Shown: positions 43,274 to 52,146 of the stretch, piece by piece | Position numbering within the stretch: position 1 is the stretch's first letter | How the letters are laid out: each line of letters begins with the position of its first letter | Assembly: GCF_001514235.1 (NCBI RefSeq) | Contig: NZ_KQ948928.1 | Coordinates: forward strand, 372,001 to 436,000 | Origin: Streptomyces caeruleatus | Lineage (GTDB): Bacteria > Actinomycetota > Actinomycetes > Streptomycetales > Streptomycetaceae | Reading direction: 5' to 3' | DNA: 64,000 nt | The notes under the pieces: model-generated | What the model saw: only the letters and a program-made list of their open reading frames with translations | Told to the model about the DNA's origin: nothing | The model's database searches: none | Made by a program: the position numbers and the translations under genes

Positions 43274-44530
43274 GTGGCTCATCTGCTGGTGGTAGAGAGC
43301 TGGGTCGGGTCGATGAGCAGGCTGCTGCCACGGGCGATCCGGGAGGGCGGACACGAGTTCACCTTCCTCACCCGTGACCTGCATCACTATCTGCGCTCGG
43401 CGCCCGAGGGGGCGGCGCATCCGCTGCTCGGCGCCCGCAACGTGATCACGACCGACACCAACGACCTCGACGCCCTGCTGCCCGAGGTGGCACGGCTGCA
43501 CTCGGTGCTCGCCTTCGACGGGGTGATCACCTCCTGCGACTACTACCTGCCGACGGTCGCCCGTATCGCCGGACACCTCGGCCTGCCCGGCCCCGGCCCC
43601 GAGGCCGTGGAGAACGCCTGCCGCAAGGACGCCACCCGCCGCGTCCTCGCCGACGCCGGCCTGCCCGGACCGCGCTTCGCCGTGCACGAGGAGTGGGCCG
43701 ACCTCGCGCGGGCCGCGAGGGAGATCGGCTACCCGCTCGTCGCCAAACCGGTCGACCTGTGCGCGGGCATGTTTGTGCGCCGCGTCGACGACGAGACCCA
43801 ACTGATGGACCTGGTCAGGGCTTTGGCCGACTTCCCGGTCAACGCCCGCGGCCAGCGCCGAACCCCCGCCGTCCTCCTCGAAGAGCTCCTCGACGGCCCC
43901 GAGGTGAGCGTCGAGACCGTGTCGTACGCGGGCACCGTGCACATGGTCGGTGTCACCGACAAGAGCATCGGCGGAGCGCCCGCCTTCATCGAGACCGGCC
44001 ACATGTTCCCGGCGGCGCTGTCGCTCGCCGACCTCGACGCCGCCGAGCAGACCGCCCTCGCCGCGCTCAAGGCCCTCGGGCTGACCGACGGGGTCGTGGC
44101 GCACACCGAGATCAAGCTCACCTCCGCCGGGCCCCGTGTCGTCGAGGTCAACCCCCGGCCCGCCGGCAACCGCATCACCGAACTCGTCCGCCATGTCACC
44201 GGCATCGACCTCGCCGCCGCCTTCGTGGACGTCGCCCTCGGCCGCCGCCCCGACCTCGGTCGCACGGACACCGGCCTGCGCAGTGCCGCCGTCGGCTTCC
44301 TCGTCCCGGACCGCGCGGGCACCCTCGAAGCGCTGGACGCCGGTCAACTCGCTGACGAACCCGGCCTGTTGGAAGTACAGCTCACTGAACCCGGCAAGGC
44401 CGTGAAAGCGGCGGGCAGCAACAACGAGTACCTGGGGCACGTCATGGCCGGCGACCCCGACGGGCCCGGCGCCCGTGACCGCGTCGAGGAGCTGCTGGCC
44501 GAGCTGAGCGCCGGGATGGTGATCCGATGA
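43274..44530 (+). CDS. ATP-grasp ligase, first gene of the Zur-box operon
   Basis: A 418-residue ATP-grasp enzyme of the carboxylate-amine ligase type (BacD/CARNS-like). A pre-ATP-grasp domain starts MAHLLVVESWVGSMSRLLP. The ATP-binding lysine is in YPLVAKPVDLCAG near residue 157, and the metal-binding segment VVEVNPRPAGNR is near 291-302. Such enzymes join two amino acids or an amino acid and a carboxylate through an acyl phosphate. GTG 43274 has an AGGGGAG ribosome-binding site. It overlaps the next gene by 4 bases. I infer that it makes a dipeptide-like intermediate of a small secreted metabolite. Confidence 0.88.
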   Translation: MAHLLVVESWVGSMSRLLPRAIREGGHEFTFLTRDLHHYLRSAPEGAAHPLLGARNVITTDTNDLDALLPEVARLHSVLAFDGVITSCDYYLPTVARIAGHLGLPGPGPEAVENACRKDATRRVLADAGLPGPRFAVHEEWADLARAAREIGYPLVAKPVDLCAGMFVRRVDDETQLMDLVRALADFPVNARGQRRTPAVLLEELLDGPEVSVETVSYAGTVHMVGVTDKSIGGAPAFIETGHMFPAALSLADLDAAEQTALAALKALGLTDGVVAHTEIKLTSAGPRVVEVNPRPAGNRITELVRHVTGIDLAAAFVDVALGRRPDLGRTDTGLRSAAVGFLVPDRAGTLEALDAGQLADEPGLLEVQLTEPGKAVKAAGSNNEYLGHVMAGDPDGPGARDRVEELLAELSAGMVIR

Positions 44531-45372
44531 CCCCGGTCGGCGTCCGGCCGACGGCGCCCTGTCGGACGTACGACGATCTCGTCGCCCAGGTCCGCGCGGG
44601 CGCCCTCGGCCCCGACCCGCGCACCCGGCGCGTCGCCGTCGCCTTCACCACCCGGCAGGCCGTACGGCACGACGGACGCGGCACCGGCTACCGCAACGAG
44701 GTCCTCAGCCTGCGGCTCGCCGAGGCCGTCGGGTCGTGCGCCGTCGAGCCCGGGGAACTGCCGGACAGCGCGCTCGACGACTGTGTCGGCGCCGACGTGG
44801 CGCGGCTGCTGGAGCACCCGCTGGCGGCGGTGCGCGTGGCCGCCCTCGATGCCTACCTGATGCACGTCACCCCGCACACACCGGACCACGGGGCGCTGCC
44901 CACCCCGCTGCCCGCCGGGTCCTCGCTGGAGAAGTCCGAGACCCGGGCGAGAGCCGTGGTCGAGCTGCTGGACCTGTCGGCCGGCGCCACGGTGCTCGTC
45001 GTCGGAGTCGTCAACTCCCTGCTGGGCGCCCTGCGTTCACGTGGGCTCGGCTATGTCCCGTGCGACCTCAAGGGCGGGGTGACCGAGTGGGGAGAGCCGG
45101 TCGTCGCGGACGCCCTCGCCGCGGCCGAGGGCTGTGACGCGCTGCTGGTGTCCGGGATGACCCTGGGCAACGGCAGCTTCGAGCCCCTGCGCGAGCACGC
45201 GCTGCGGCACGGCAAGCAGCTGGTGATGTTCGCGCAGACCGGCAGCGCGGTGCTGCCCCGCTTCCTGGGGCACGGTGTGAGCGCGGTGTGCGCGGAGCCG
45301 TACCCCTTCTTCTGGCTCGACGGCGGACCCGGGGTCGTCCACCGCTACCGCTGTGCCGGAGGTACGCGATGA
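44527..45372 (+). CDS. DUF364/Rossmann-like protein (putative heavy-metal chelation family)
   Basis: A 281-residue protein. The N-terminal half is DUF4213-like (VAVAFTTRQAVRHDGRGTGYRNEVLSL) and the C-terminal half is a Rossmann-like DUF364 domain (ATVLVVGVVNSLLGALRSRGLGYVPCDL, CDALLVSGMTLGNGSFEPL). DUF364 proteins are associated with metal handling but their chemistry is poorly known. The gene overlaps both neighbours by ATGA, so it is certainly part of the operon. It may be a binding or catalytic partner of the ATP-grasp or PLP enzymes. Confidence 0.8.
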   Translation: MTPVGVRPTAPCRTYDDLVAQVRAGALGPDPRTRRVAVAFTTRQAVRHDGRGTGYRNEVLSLRLAEAVGSCAVEPGELPDSALDDCVGADVARLLEHPLAAVRVAALDAYLMHVTPHTPDHGALPTPLPAGSSLEKSETRARAVVELLDLSAGATVLVVGVVNSLLGALRSRGLGYVPCDLKGGVTEWGEPVVADALAAAEGCDALLVSGMTLGNGSFEPLREHALRHGKQLVMFAQTGSAVLPRFLGHGVSAVCAEPYPFFWLDGGPGVVHRYRCAGGTR

Positions 45373-46448
45373 CCACCACCACGGCCGTACGGTCCACCGC
45401 CCGACCGGAGTTGCTCACCCTGCTCGGCCGTACGCCCGTCGTCCGCGTCACCGCCGACCTGCCGGGCCCCCACCCCGGCTTCTGGGCCAAGCTCGAAGGG
45501 CTCGCGGCGGGCGGCATGAAGGCGCGGGCCGCCGTGTCGATGCTGCTCGGCGCCCGCGAACGCGGCGAACTGCTGCCCGGCGCCCCGGTCGTGGAGTCCA
45601 CCTCCGGCACGCTCGGTATCGGGCTGGCCTTCGCCGGGCAGGCGCTCGGCCACCCCGTCGTGCTGGTCGGCGACAGCGAACTGGAGCCGTCCATGCGGCA
45701 GTTGCTGCGCGCGCACGGCGTCCGCCTGGAACTCGTCGATCGCCCGGCGCCGCAGGGCGGCTGGCAGGCCGCACGGCTCGGCCGGCTGCGCACGCTGCTC
45801 GCCGAACTCCCCGGCGCCTACTGGCCCGACCAGTACAACAACCCCGACAACACGACCGGCTACGCCTCCCTGGCCGCCGAACTCGCCGTGCAGCTCGACC
45901 ACCTGGACGTCCTGGTGTGCAGCGTCGGCACGGGCGGCCACAGCGCCGGGATCATCGGACCGCTGCGCCGGCACTGGCCGGGCCTCAGGCTCATCGGCGT
46001 CGACGCCACCGGCTCCACGATCTTCGGCCAGCCCGCCCGCCCCCGCCTCATGCGCGGCCTCGGCAGCAGCATCCACCCGCGCAACGTCGCCTACGACGCC
46101 TTCGACGAGGTCCACTGGATCGGCCCCGCCGAGGCCGTGGACAGCTGCCGCAGGCTCGCCCAGGGCAGTTTCGTCAGCGGCGGCTGGAGCACGGGCGCCG
46201 TGGCGCGGGTCGCCGCCTGGGCGGCCCGCGTGCACCCGGGCGCGGTCGTCGCCACCGTCTTCCCCGACGGGCCGCACCGCTACCTCGGCACCGTCTACGA
46301 CGACGACTTCCTCACCGCCCACGGCCTCGACCTCGCGGGTGCCGCCACCCGGCCCGTGGAGATACCGCATCCCTACGCCGCCGAGGCGAGCGGCTGGGCG
46401 CGGTGCACACGGGTCGCCGATCCCCTCTCTCCCGGAAGGACACGATGA
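45369..46448 (+). CDS. PLP-dependent cysteine-synthase-like enzyme
   Basis: A 359-residue fold-type II PLP enzyme. The PLP lysine is K51 in GLAAGGMKARAAV, and the substrate loop is ESTSGTLGIGLA in place of the usual TSGNTG. The phosphate-binding GTGGHSAGI is present. It does beta-replacement on serine derivatives or a related alpha,beta-elimination. In metallophore pathways such homologues make 2,3-diaminopropionate, a good metal-ligand precursor, so that product is a reasonable guess. No sulfur-assimilation genes lie nearby, which argues against ordinary cysteine synthesis. It overlaps both neighbours by 4 bases. Confidence 0.88.
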   Translation: MTTTTAVRSTARPELLTLLGRTPVVRVTADLPGPHPGFWAKLEGLAAGGMKARAAVSMLLGARERGELLPGAPVVESTSGTLGIGLAFAGQALGHPVVLVGDSELEPSMRQLLRAHGVRLELVDRPAPQGGWQAARLGRLRTLLAELPGAYWPDQYNNPDNTTGYASLAAELAVQLDHLDVLVCSVGTGGHSAGIIGPLRRHWPGLRLIGVDATGSTIFGQPARPRLMRGLGSSIHPRNVAYDAFDEVHWIGPAEAVDSCRRLAQGSFVSGGWSTGAVARVAAWAARVHPGAVVATVFPDGPHRYLGTVYDDDFLTAHGLDLAGAATRPVEIPHPYAAEASGWARCTRVADPLSPGRTR

Positions 46449-47491
46449 AGGCCCGCCTGCGCACCGTACGGCTCGAACTCGCCGAGCCGCTGCGCATCTC
46501 CCGCTCCACCATGACCGCCCGCGACGCCGTGTGGCTGGCCGTCGAGCACGACGGGGTGACCGGATACGGCGAGGCCGTCAGCAGCGTGTACTACGGCCTG
46601 GACGCCGACACGCTCGTACGGCTGATCTCGTCGGTCGGCCTGGAACGGTTCGCCGATCCCGACAGCGCCCTGGAGGCCCTGTCCTCACAGGCCGCCGCGC
46701 CCGTGCCGCCCGCCGTCGTCGCCGCCGTCGAGTCCGCGCTGCTGGACCTCGTCGGCAAACGGGACGGTGTGCCCGTCCACCGTCTGCTGGGCGCCCCGGC
46801 GTCGTTCGGTGTCGCCACCGCACGCACCATCGGCATCACCTCGCTCGCCCATGCGGCCGCCGAGGCCCGGCGCCTCGCCGCGAGCGGATTCGAGGTCGTC
46901 AAGGTGAAGGCGGGCTCGCACGACGCCGAGGACGACGTGGAGCGCGTACGGGTCATCCGTGACGCGGCCCCTCAGGTGCGGCTGCTGCTGGACCCGAACG
47001 GCGCCTGGAGCGTGGCGGAGGCCGCACGTCTGCTGCCCCGGTTCGCCGCGCTCGGCGTCGAGGCCGTCGAACAGCCCCTGCCGCCCGGCGACCCGGACGC
47101 GCTGGGCGCCCTCGCCGAGAGGTCACCGCTGCCCGTCATCGCCGACGAGGACGCGGTGAGCGTGGCGGACGTACGGCGGCTGGCCGGGCGCGTCCACGGA
47201 GTCAACGTCAAGCTCGCCAAGTGCGGGGGAGTCCGGGCGGCCCTGCGGATCGCGGAGCTGATCGAGGGCAGCGGGACGGAGCTGATGCTCGGCTGCCTCA
47301 CCGCCAGCACCCTCGGCATCGCACCCGCCGTCCAGCTGGCCGACCGCGCCCGCTGGGTCGACCTGGACGGGCATCTGCTGCTCGCGCGCGACCCGTGGAC
47401 GGGCATCGGCGGCGCGGACGGCACCGTACGCACAAGTGACCTGCCCGGACTGGGAGTCGAGGAGGTGACGGCGCATGCGGACGTGGCGTGA
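46445..47491 (+). CDS. Enolase-superfamily dipeptide epimerase-like protein
   Basis: A 348-residue muconate-lactonising-type enolase superfamily member. The catalytic KxK pair is K153/K155 in VVKVKAGS. Metal ligands fall in LLDPNGAW, VEQPLP and VIADEDAV, and the second catalytic lysine in VNVKLAKCGG. This layout is typical of L-Ala-D/L-Glu dipeptide epimerases, which invert an alpha carbon in a dipeptide. Next to an ATP-grasp ligase it suggests a dipeptide product with a D-residue. GGAAGGA precedes ATG 46445. Confidence 0.88.
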   Translation: MKARLRTVRLELAEPLRISRSTMTARDAVWLAVEHDGVTGYGEAVSSVYYGLDADTLVRLISSVGLERFADPDSALEALSSQAAAPVPPAVVAAVESALLDLVGKRDGVPVHRLLGAPASFGVATARTIGITSLAHAAAEARRLAASGFEVVKVKAGSHDAEDDVERVRVIRDAAPQVRLLLDPNGAWSVAEAARLLPRFAALGVEAVEQPLPPGDPDALGALAERSPLPVIADEDAVSVADVRRLAGRVHGVNVKLAKCGGVRAALRIAELIEGSGTELMLGCLTASTLGIAPAVQLADRARWVDLDGHLLLARDPWTGIGGADGTVRTSDLPGLGVEEVTAHADVA

Positions 47492-48692
47492 GATGCGGGG
47501 CTTCCCGCTCGCCGTCCAGCTCCTTCTCGTCAACCAGCTCGGCGTCAACACCGGCTTCTACCTCCTCATCCCGTACCTCGCCACCCACCTCGGCGAGAAC
47601 CTGGGCATGTCGGCGGCGGTCGTCGGCATCGTGCTCGGCGTGCGCAACCTCAGCCAGCAGGGCCTGTTCATCATCGGCGGCTCGGCAGCGGACCGGCTCG
47701 GGGCGCGGGGCGTGATCATCGCCGGGTGCGCGCTGCGGACCGTCGGCTTCGGGCTGTTCGCGCTGGGCGACGGGCTGCCGGTGCTGCTCGCCGCGTCCGT
47801 GCTCAGCGGACTCGCGGGGGCGCTGTTCAACCCGGCCGTGCGGGCCTATCTCGCGCAGGAGTCGGGGGAGCGCAAGGCGGAGGCGTTCGCGCTGTTCAAC
47901 GTGTTCGCCACGACCGGCGCGCTGATCGGCCCGCTGCTGGGCAGCGCCCTGCTCCTCGTCGACTTCCGTACGTCCGCGCTGACCGCCGCCGGCATCTTCG
48001 CGGTACTCACCGTCGCGCAGGCCCTCGTCCTGCCCGCCCGCGAGGTCGAGCCGACCGGCAGCGGCGTCCTCGGCGACTGGCGCGAGGTGCTCGGCAACCG
48101 GGCCTTCCTCGCCTTCGCGCTCGCCATGGTCGGCATGTTCACCCTGGAGAACCAGCTCTACCTACTGCTGCCCGACGGGGCCCGGGAGGCCACCGGATGG
48201 GACGGGGCGGCCGGACTGGTCTTCCTGATCGGCACGGTGGCCAACCTCGCGCTCCAGCTACGCATCACCCGCACGCTCAAGTCCCGTGGCTCCAGGCCCC
48301 GTTGGATCGCCACCGGACTCGCCGTGATGGGGCTGGCCTTCCTGCCGCCCCTCCTCGGCGCACCGCTCGTGCTGCTCAGCGCCCTCCTGCTCTACCTCGG
48401 CATCATGATCGCCTCCCCGTTCGTGATGGAGCTCATCCCCGGCTTCGGCCGCCCCGAGCTGACCGGCACGTACTTCGGGATCTTCTACGTCGTCTCCGGC
48501 ATTGCCGCCGCCGTCGGCAACGCGGTCGTCGGCTGGGCCATGGACGCCGGGGAGCGTGGCGGGCACGAAGGGCTGCCCTGGATGTGCTGCGCCGCCGTAG
48601 GACTGGCGTCGGCTGGCGCGGTCGCTTGGCTGCATCGCCGTGGGGTGCTGCCCGTCCATGCGGACCCGGTGCGCGCGGGGGCCCGCGCATGA
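47475..48692 (+). CDS. MFS transporter, probable product exporter
   Basis: A 405-residue major facilitator superfamily protein with about twelve membrane segments. The cytoplasmic loop after helix 2 reads GSAADRLGARGVIIAG, the family signature. It resembles drug/metabolite exporters of the CntE/EntS kind in size and setting. Within the operon it follows the biosynthetic enzymes, which suggests that it secretes their product. It overlaps the epimerase gene by 17 bases and the methyltransferase gene by 4. Confidence 0.88.
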   Translation: MRTWREMRGFPLAVQLLLVNQLGVNTGFYLLIPYLATHLGENLGMSAAVVGIVLGVRNLSQQGLFIIGGSAADRLGARGVIIAGCALRTVGFGLFALGDGLPVLLAASVLSGLAGALFNPAVRAYLAQESGERKAEAFALFNVFATTGALIGPLLGSALLLVDFRTSALTAAGIFAVLTVAQALVLPAREVEPTGSGVLGDWREVLGNRAFLAFALAMVGMFTLENQLYLLLPDGAREATGWDGAAGLVFLIGTVANLALQLRITRTLKSRGSRPRWIATGLAVMGLAFLPPLLGAPLVLLSALLLYLGIMIASPFVMELIPGFGRPELTGTYFGIFYVVSGIAAAVGNAVVGWAMDAGERGGHEGLPWMCCAAVGLASAGAVAWLHRRGVLPVHADPVRAGARA

Positions 48693-49489
48693 GCGACGGC
48701 AGCCTCCTCACCGACGCCAACCTCCTCACCGACAACCCCGCCCTCTACGAGGCCCGCTTCCCCGACGCCGACCGGCTCGCCGGGCGCTGGACGGAGGACT
48801 GTCTGCGCCGGTACGACGCCGGGCCGCGCCTCCTCGACATGGGCTGCGGCACCGGCCGCGACGCCGCGCACCTGCATGCCGCCGGCCGCGTGGTCACCGG
48901 CGCCGACCTCTCCGAGGCGATGCTGGCCCATGCCCGGGCCCACCACCCGGGACCCACCTATGTCCGTGCCGACCTGCACGGATTCGACCTGGGCACCTTC
49001 GACGCCGTCGTCTGCCTGGACAGCTCCCTGCTGTACTGCCACACCAACGACCAGCTCGACGGCTTCCTCGCCTCCTGCCGCGCGGCCCTCGCACCGGGCG
49101 GGCTGCTGGTCGCGGAGATGCGCAACGGAGCGTACTTCCTGGGCCGTACGGATCTCCTGGACAGCCCGAAGGCCGACTCCTTCACCTGGCAGGGCACCGT
49201 CCACCGGTCCCGTACCACCCTGACGGTCGACCGCACCGCCCAACTCCTGCGCCGTACCCGCGTATGGACCGCCGACGACGGATCACCGCCCGTCGAGCAG
49301 CGGTCCGCCTGGCGGCTGCTGTTCCCGCAGGAGCTGCGCCACCTCCTCGCCGCGCACGGCTTCGAGGTGCTCGAACTGCACGACGGACCCGGACCACGCA
49401 CCGAACCCGCCTGGCGGGAGGGCGAGTCGCCCGGGACCACCACCGACGCGGACCGGCTGCACCTCGTCGCGCGCCGGCACACCCTCTGA
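48689..49489 (+). CDS. Class I SAM-dependent methyltransferase
   Basis: A 266-residue methyltransferase. SAM-binding motif I is LLDMGCGTGRDAAHL near residues 50-64. Motif II follows as VVTGADLSEAML, and FDAVVCLDSSLLYCHTNDQLDGFLASCRAALAPGGLLVAEM supplies the later motifs. It belongs to the small-molecule N/O-methyltransferase type (Methyltransf_25). Its position suggests a tailoring step on the operon's product. The 4-base overlap with the exporter gene supports co-translation. Confidence 0.88.
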   Translation: MSDGSLLTDANLLTDNPALYEARFPDADRLAGRWTEDCLRRYDAGPRLLDMGCGTGRDAAHLHAAGRVVTGADLSEAMLAHARAHHPGPTYVRADLHGFDLGTFDAVVCLDSSLLYCHTNDQLDGFLASCRAALAPGGLLVAEMRNGAYFLGRTDLLDSPKADSFTWQGTVHRSRTTLTVDRTAQLLRRTRVWTADDGSPPVEQRSAWRLLFPQELRHLLAAHGFEVLELHDGPGPRTEPAWREGESPGTTTDADRLHLVARRHTL

Positions 49490-49504
49490 CACCAAGGACC
49501 AGAC

Positions 49505-51076
49505 ATGTACGACGAACGTCTTCCCGGCCTGCGCCGCCGCGGCTTCCTCGCCGCCACCTCGGGCGCCGCCGCCCTCGCCCTCGTCGGCTGCTCGGGCGGC
49601 ACGGACGACCAGGCGCAGAGCACCTCCGGCACCCCCAAGCGCGGCGGACGGCTGCGTGCCGCGTTCGCGGGGGGCGGTGCCAGCGAGACCCTCGACCCGC
49701 ACCTGGCCAACCTCTTCGCCGACGTGGCCCGCGCCAAGGCCCTCTACGACAAGCTCGCCGACTACGGCGCCGACCTCTCCGCCCAGCCCCGCCTCGCCGA
49801 GAAGTGGGAGCCCAACAAGACGCTGGACCGCTGGCAGGTGACGCTGCGTCAGGCCACCTTCCATGACGGCAGGCCGGTCACCGCCAGGGACGTCCTCTAC
49901 AGCTACCGCCGTATCGCCGACCCCGAGCAGGCGTTCCGCGCCAAGGCGTCCCTGGAACCCGTCGACCTCGACGCCAGCCGCGCCACCGGCGAACGGACCG
50001 TCGAGTTCGTCCTCAAGCGGCCCACCGCCGAGTTCCCCAACGTCCTGGCCGCGTTCGGCGCGTACATCGTCCCCGAGAACGCCACCGGCACCGACTTCGA
50101 CAAGAAGCCGGTCGGCTCCGGCCCCTTCCGGTTCGTCTCCTTCGCCCCCGGCCGCTCCGCCGTGTTCCGCCGCAACGACGACTACTGGGAGGGCGCCCCG
50201 CACCTCGACGAGATCGAGTTCGTCGTCGCCAACGAGGAGTCCGCCCGCGTCAACGCCCTCCTCGGCGGCCAGATCGAGTACGCCCACGAACTCAACCCGA
50301 CCACCGCCCGCGCCCACGAGGCCGGAGGCCAGATCGAGATCGTGCGGCTGCGCAACAGCGCCATGCAGGCGTTCTGCATGAAGACCGACCGAGCGCCCTT
50401 CGACGACAAGCGGGTCCGCGAGGCCTTCTTCCTCATCGCCGACCGGCAGGAACTCCTCGACGGCGCCCTGTCCGGCGCGGGCGAGGTCGGCAACGACCTG
50501 TTCGGCAAGGGCTACGAGTACTACGCCGCCGGCCTGCCCCAGCGTGAGCAGGACCTCGACCGGGCCCGCGCCCTGCTGAAGAAGGCCGGCGCCGAGAACC
50601 TCAGGGTCACCCTGGACACCTCGGCCGTCGCCGCCGGGTTCACCGAGGCCGCCGGCATCTTCCGCGACCAGGCCGCCAAGGCCGGGGTCACCATCGACGT
50701 GAAGGTGGGCAGCAAGGACTCCTACTGGAGCGACATCCTCGACAACGGCACCCTGTGCTGCTACCGCTCCGGCGCCATGCCCATCGAGGCCCACCTCTCC
50801 CAGCGCCTGCTCACCGACTCCACCACCAACGCCACCAAGTGGCGGCACAAGGACTTCGACGCCCTCTACCAACAGGCCCAGTCCACCCGCGACAAGACGG
50901 AACGGGCAGCGGTGTACGAGCGCATGCAGCGCCGCCTGTACACCGAGGGCGGCTTCCTCATCTGGGGCTTCGCGGACTGGATCATCGGAACGACCAAGAG
51001 GGTCAAGGGGGTTGAGACCAAAGCACCGGCGAACACCCTGGACTGGGCCCGCTTCGACAAGGTGTGGCTGGCGTGA
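49505..51076 (+). CDS. Peptide/opine/nickel-type ABC solute-binding lipoprotein
   Basis: A 523-residue family 5 binding protein (DppA/NikA/CntA type). The signal has a twin-arginine motif (RRRGFLAAT) and a lipobox ALVGC near residue 28, so it is probably a Tat-exported lipoprotein. The body contains TLDPHLANLFADVARAKALYDKLADYG, KWEPNKTLDRWQVTLRQATFHDGRPVTARDVLYSY and GSGPFRFVSF. It would recapture the metal-loaded product outside the cell. It starts 15 bases after the methyltransferase gene and overlaps the permease gene by 4 (GTGA). Confidence 0.92.
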   Translation: MYDERLPGLRRRGFLAATSGAAALALVGCSGGTDDQAQSTSGTPKRGGRLRAAFAGGGASETLDPHLANLFADVARAKALYDKLADYGADLSAQPRLAEKWEPNKTLDRWQVTLRQATFHDGRPVTARDVLYSYRRIADPEQAFRAKASLEPVDLDASRATGERTVEFVLKRPTAEFPNVLAAFGAYIVPENATGTDFDKKPVGSGPFRFVSFAPGRSAVFRRNDDYWEGAPHLDEIEFVVANEESARVNALLGGQIEYAHELNPTTARAHEAGGQIEIVRLRNSAMQAFCMKTDRAPFDDKRVREAFFLIADRQELLDGALSGAGEVGNDLFGKGYEYYAAGLPQREQDLDRARALLKKAGAENLRVTLDTSAVAAGFTEAAGIFRDQAAKAGVTIDVKVGSKDSYWSDILDNGTLCCYRSGAMPIEAHLSQRLLTDSTTNATKWRHKDFDALYQQAQSTRDKTERAAVYERMQRRLYTEGGFLIWGFADWIIGTTKRVKGVETKAPANTLDWARFDKVWLA

Positions 51077-52146
51077 CGACCCAGTTGGGCGGCAGCGCCG
51101 CCAAGGGGCGCGGGGCTGTGTCGAAATGCGGCTCCGCCGCGGGGCGCGACCAGCCACGACGGCGCAGCACACGCAAGACGGCCTACCGCGACACGGCGAG
51201 TGGGCGCTCCTTCGTCGCCCGGCGCCTCCTGCTAGGCGGAGCCCAGACCCTGGCCGTCGTGCTCCTGGTCTTCGCCCTGACGGAAGCGCTCCCGGGCGAC
51301 GCGGCGGTCGCCCTCGCCGGCGACCAGCCCGACCCCGCCCGCATCGCCGCCATCCGCGAGGCGATGGACCTCGACCGCCCCGCACCCGAGCGGCTGGCCG
51401 ACTGGGCCGCGGGCATGCTGCACGGTGACTTCGGTACATCCCTCACCTCGGGGCGCCCCGTCACCCAGTACATCACCGACGCCTTCGGCCCCACCCTGCT
51501 GCTCGCCGCGCTCACCCTCGCCCTCCTCGTCCCGCTCGGCTTCGGCCTCGGCGTGCTCGCGGCCCGCCACGAGGGACGCCTCGTCGACCGGCTGGTCAGC
51601 TCGGTCACCCTGGCCGTGTACGCCGTCCCCGAGTTCGCCCTCGGCGTGCTGCTGGTGACGGTCCTCGCCCTGAAACTGGCCTGGCTGCCGCCGACGGCGG
51701 TCGGCTACGGCACCGAGCTGCTCGGCCATCCGGCGGCACTGGTCCTGCCGGTGCTGGTGCTGCTGGCCCGCCCGGTGTGCTCCCTGTCCCGCCTGGTCCG
51801 GGCGGGCATGGTCGACGCCCTGGCCTCCCCCTACGCCGCCCACGCCCGCCGCTACGGCGTCCCCGGCGCCCGCGTCCGCTACGCCCACGCGCTGCCGAAC
51901 GCGCTGGCCCCGGCGGTGCAGCAACTCGCCCGTACCGTCGACTGGTTGCTGTGCGGGGTGATCGTGGTGGAGGCCCTCTTCGTGATCCCGGGCCTGGGCA
52001 CGGTACTCCTCAACGCGGTGGCCGAACGGGACGTACCCGTCGTGCAGGGGCTGGCCGTGGTGTTCGGCGTGCTGACGGTGCTGCTCAACCTCGGGGCCGA
52101 CCTGGTGGCGTACCGGCTGACCCCGCGAGCGGGGGTGGCCGCATGA
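51073..52146 (+). CDS. DppB/NikB-type ABC permease with REP-encoded N-terminal extension
   Basis: A 357-residue permease with six helices and a DppB-type core (GDAAVALAGDQPDPARIAAIREAMDLDRP and ALPNALAPAVQQLARTVDWLLCG). Residues 11-29 or so are encoded by a REP-like element (51104-51160), giving an odd KGRGAVSKCGSAAGRDQPR extension before the first helix. The real domain begins near RSFVARRLLLGG at residue 46. GTG 51073 overlaps the binding protein stop. The extension lies in the cytoplasm and may be tolerated because it precedes the core. Confidence 0.88.
   Translation: MTTQLGGSAAKGRGAVSKCGSAAGRDQPRRRSTRKTAYRDTASGRSFVARRLLLGGAQTLAVVLLVFALTEALPGDAAVALAGDQPDPARIAAIREAMDLDRPAPERLADWAAGMLHGDFGTSLTSGRPVTQYITDAFGPTLLLAALTLALLVPLGFGLGVLAARHEGRLVDRLVSSVTLAVYAVPEFALGVLLVTVLALKLAWLPPTAVGYGTELLGHPAALVLPVLVLLARPVCSLSRLVRAGMVDALASPYAAHARRYGVPGARVRYAHALPNALAPAVQQLARTVDWLLCGVIVVEALFVIPGLGTVLLNAVAERDVPVVQGLAVVFGVLTVLLNLGADLVAYRLTPRAGVAA
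51104..51160. repeat. REP-like element inside the permease gene, long form
   Basis: This copy matches the 26091-26147 copy, in opposite orientation, at 54 of 57 positions. It carries the same GCGGCTCCGCCGC palindrome. It is translated in frame near the permease N-terminus, in a different reading from the other copy. Confidence 0.85.
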
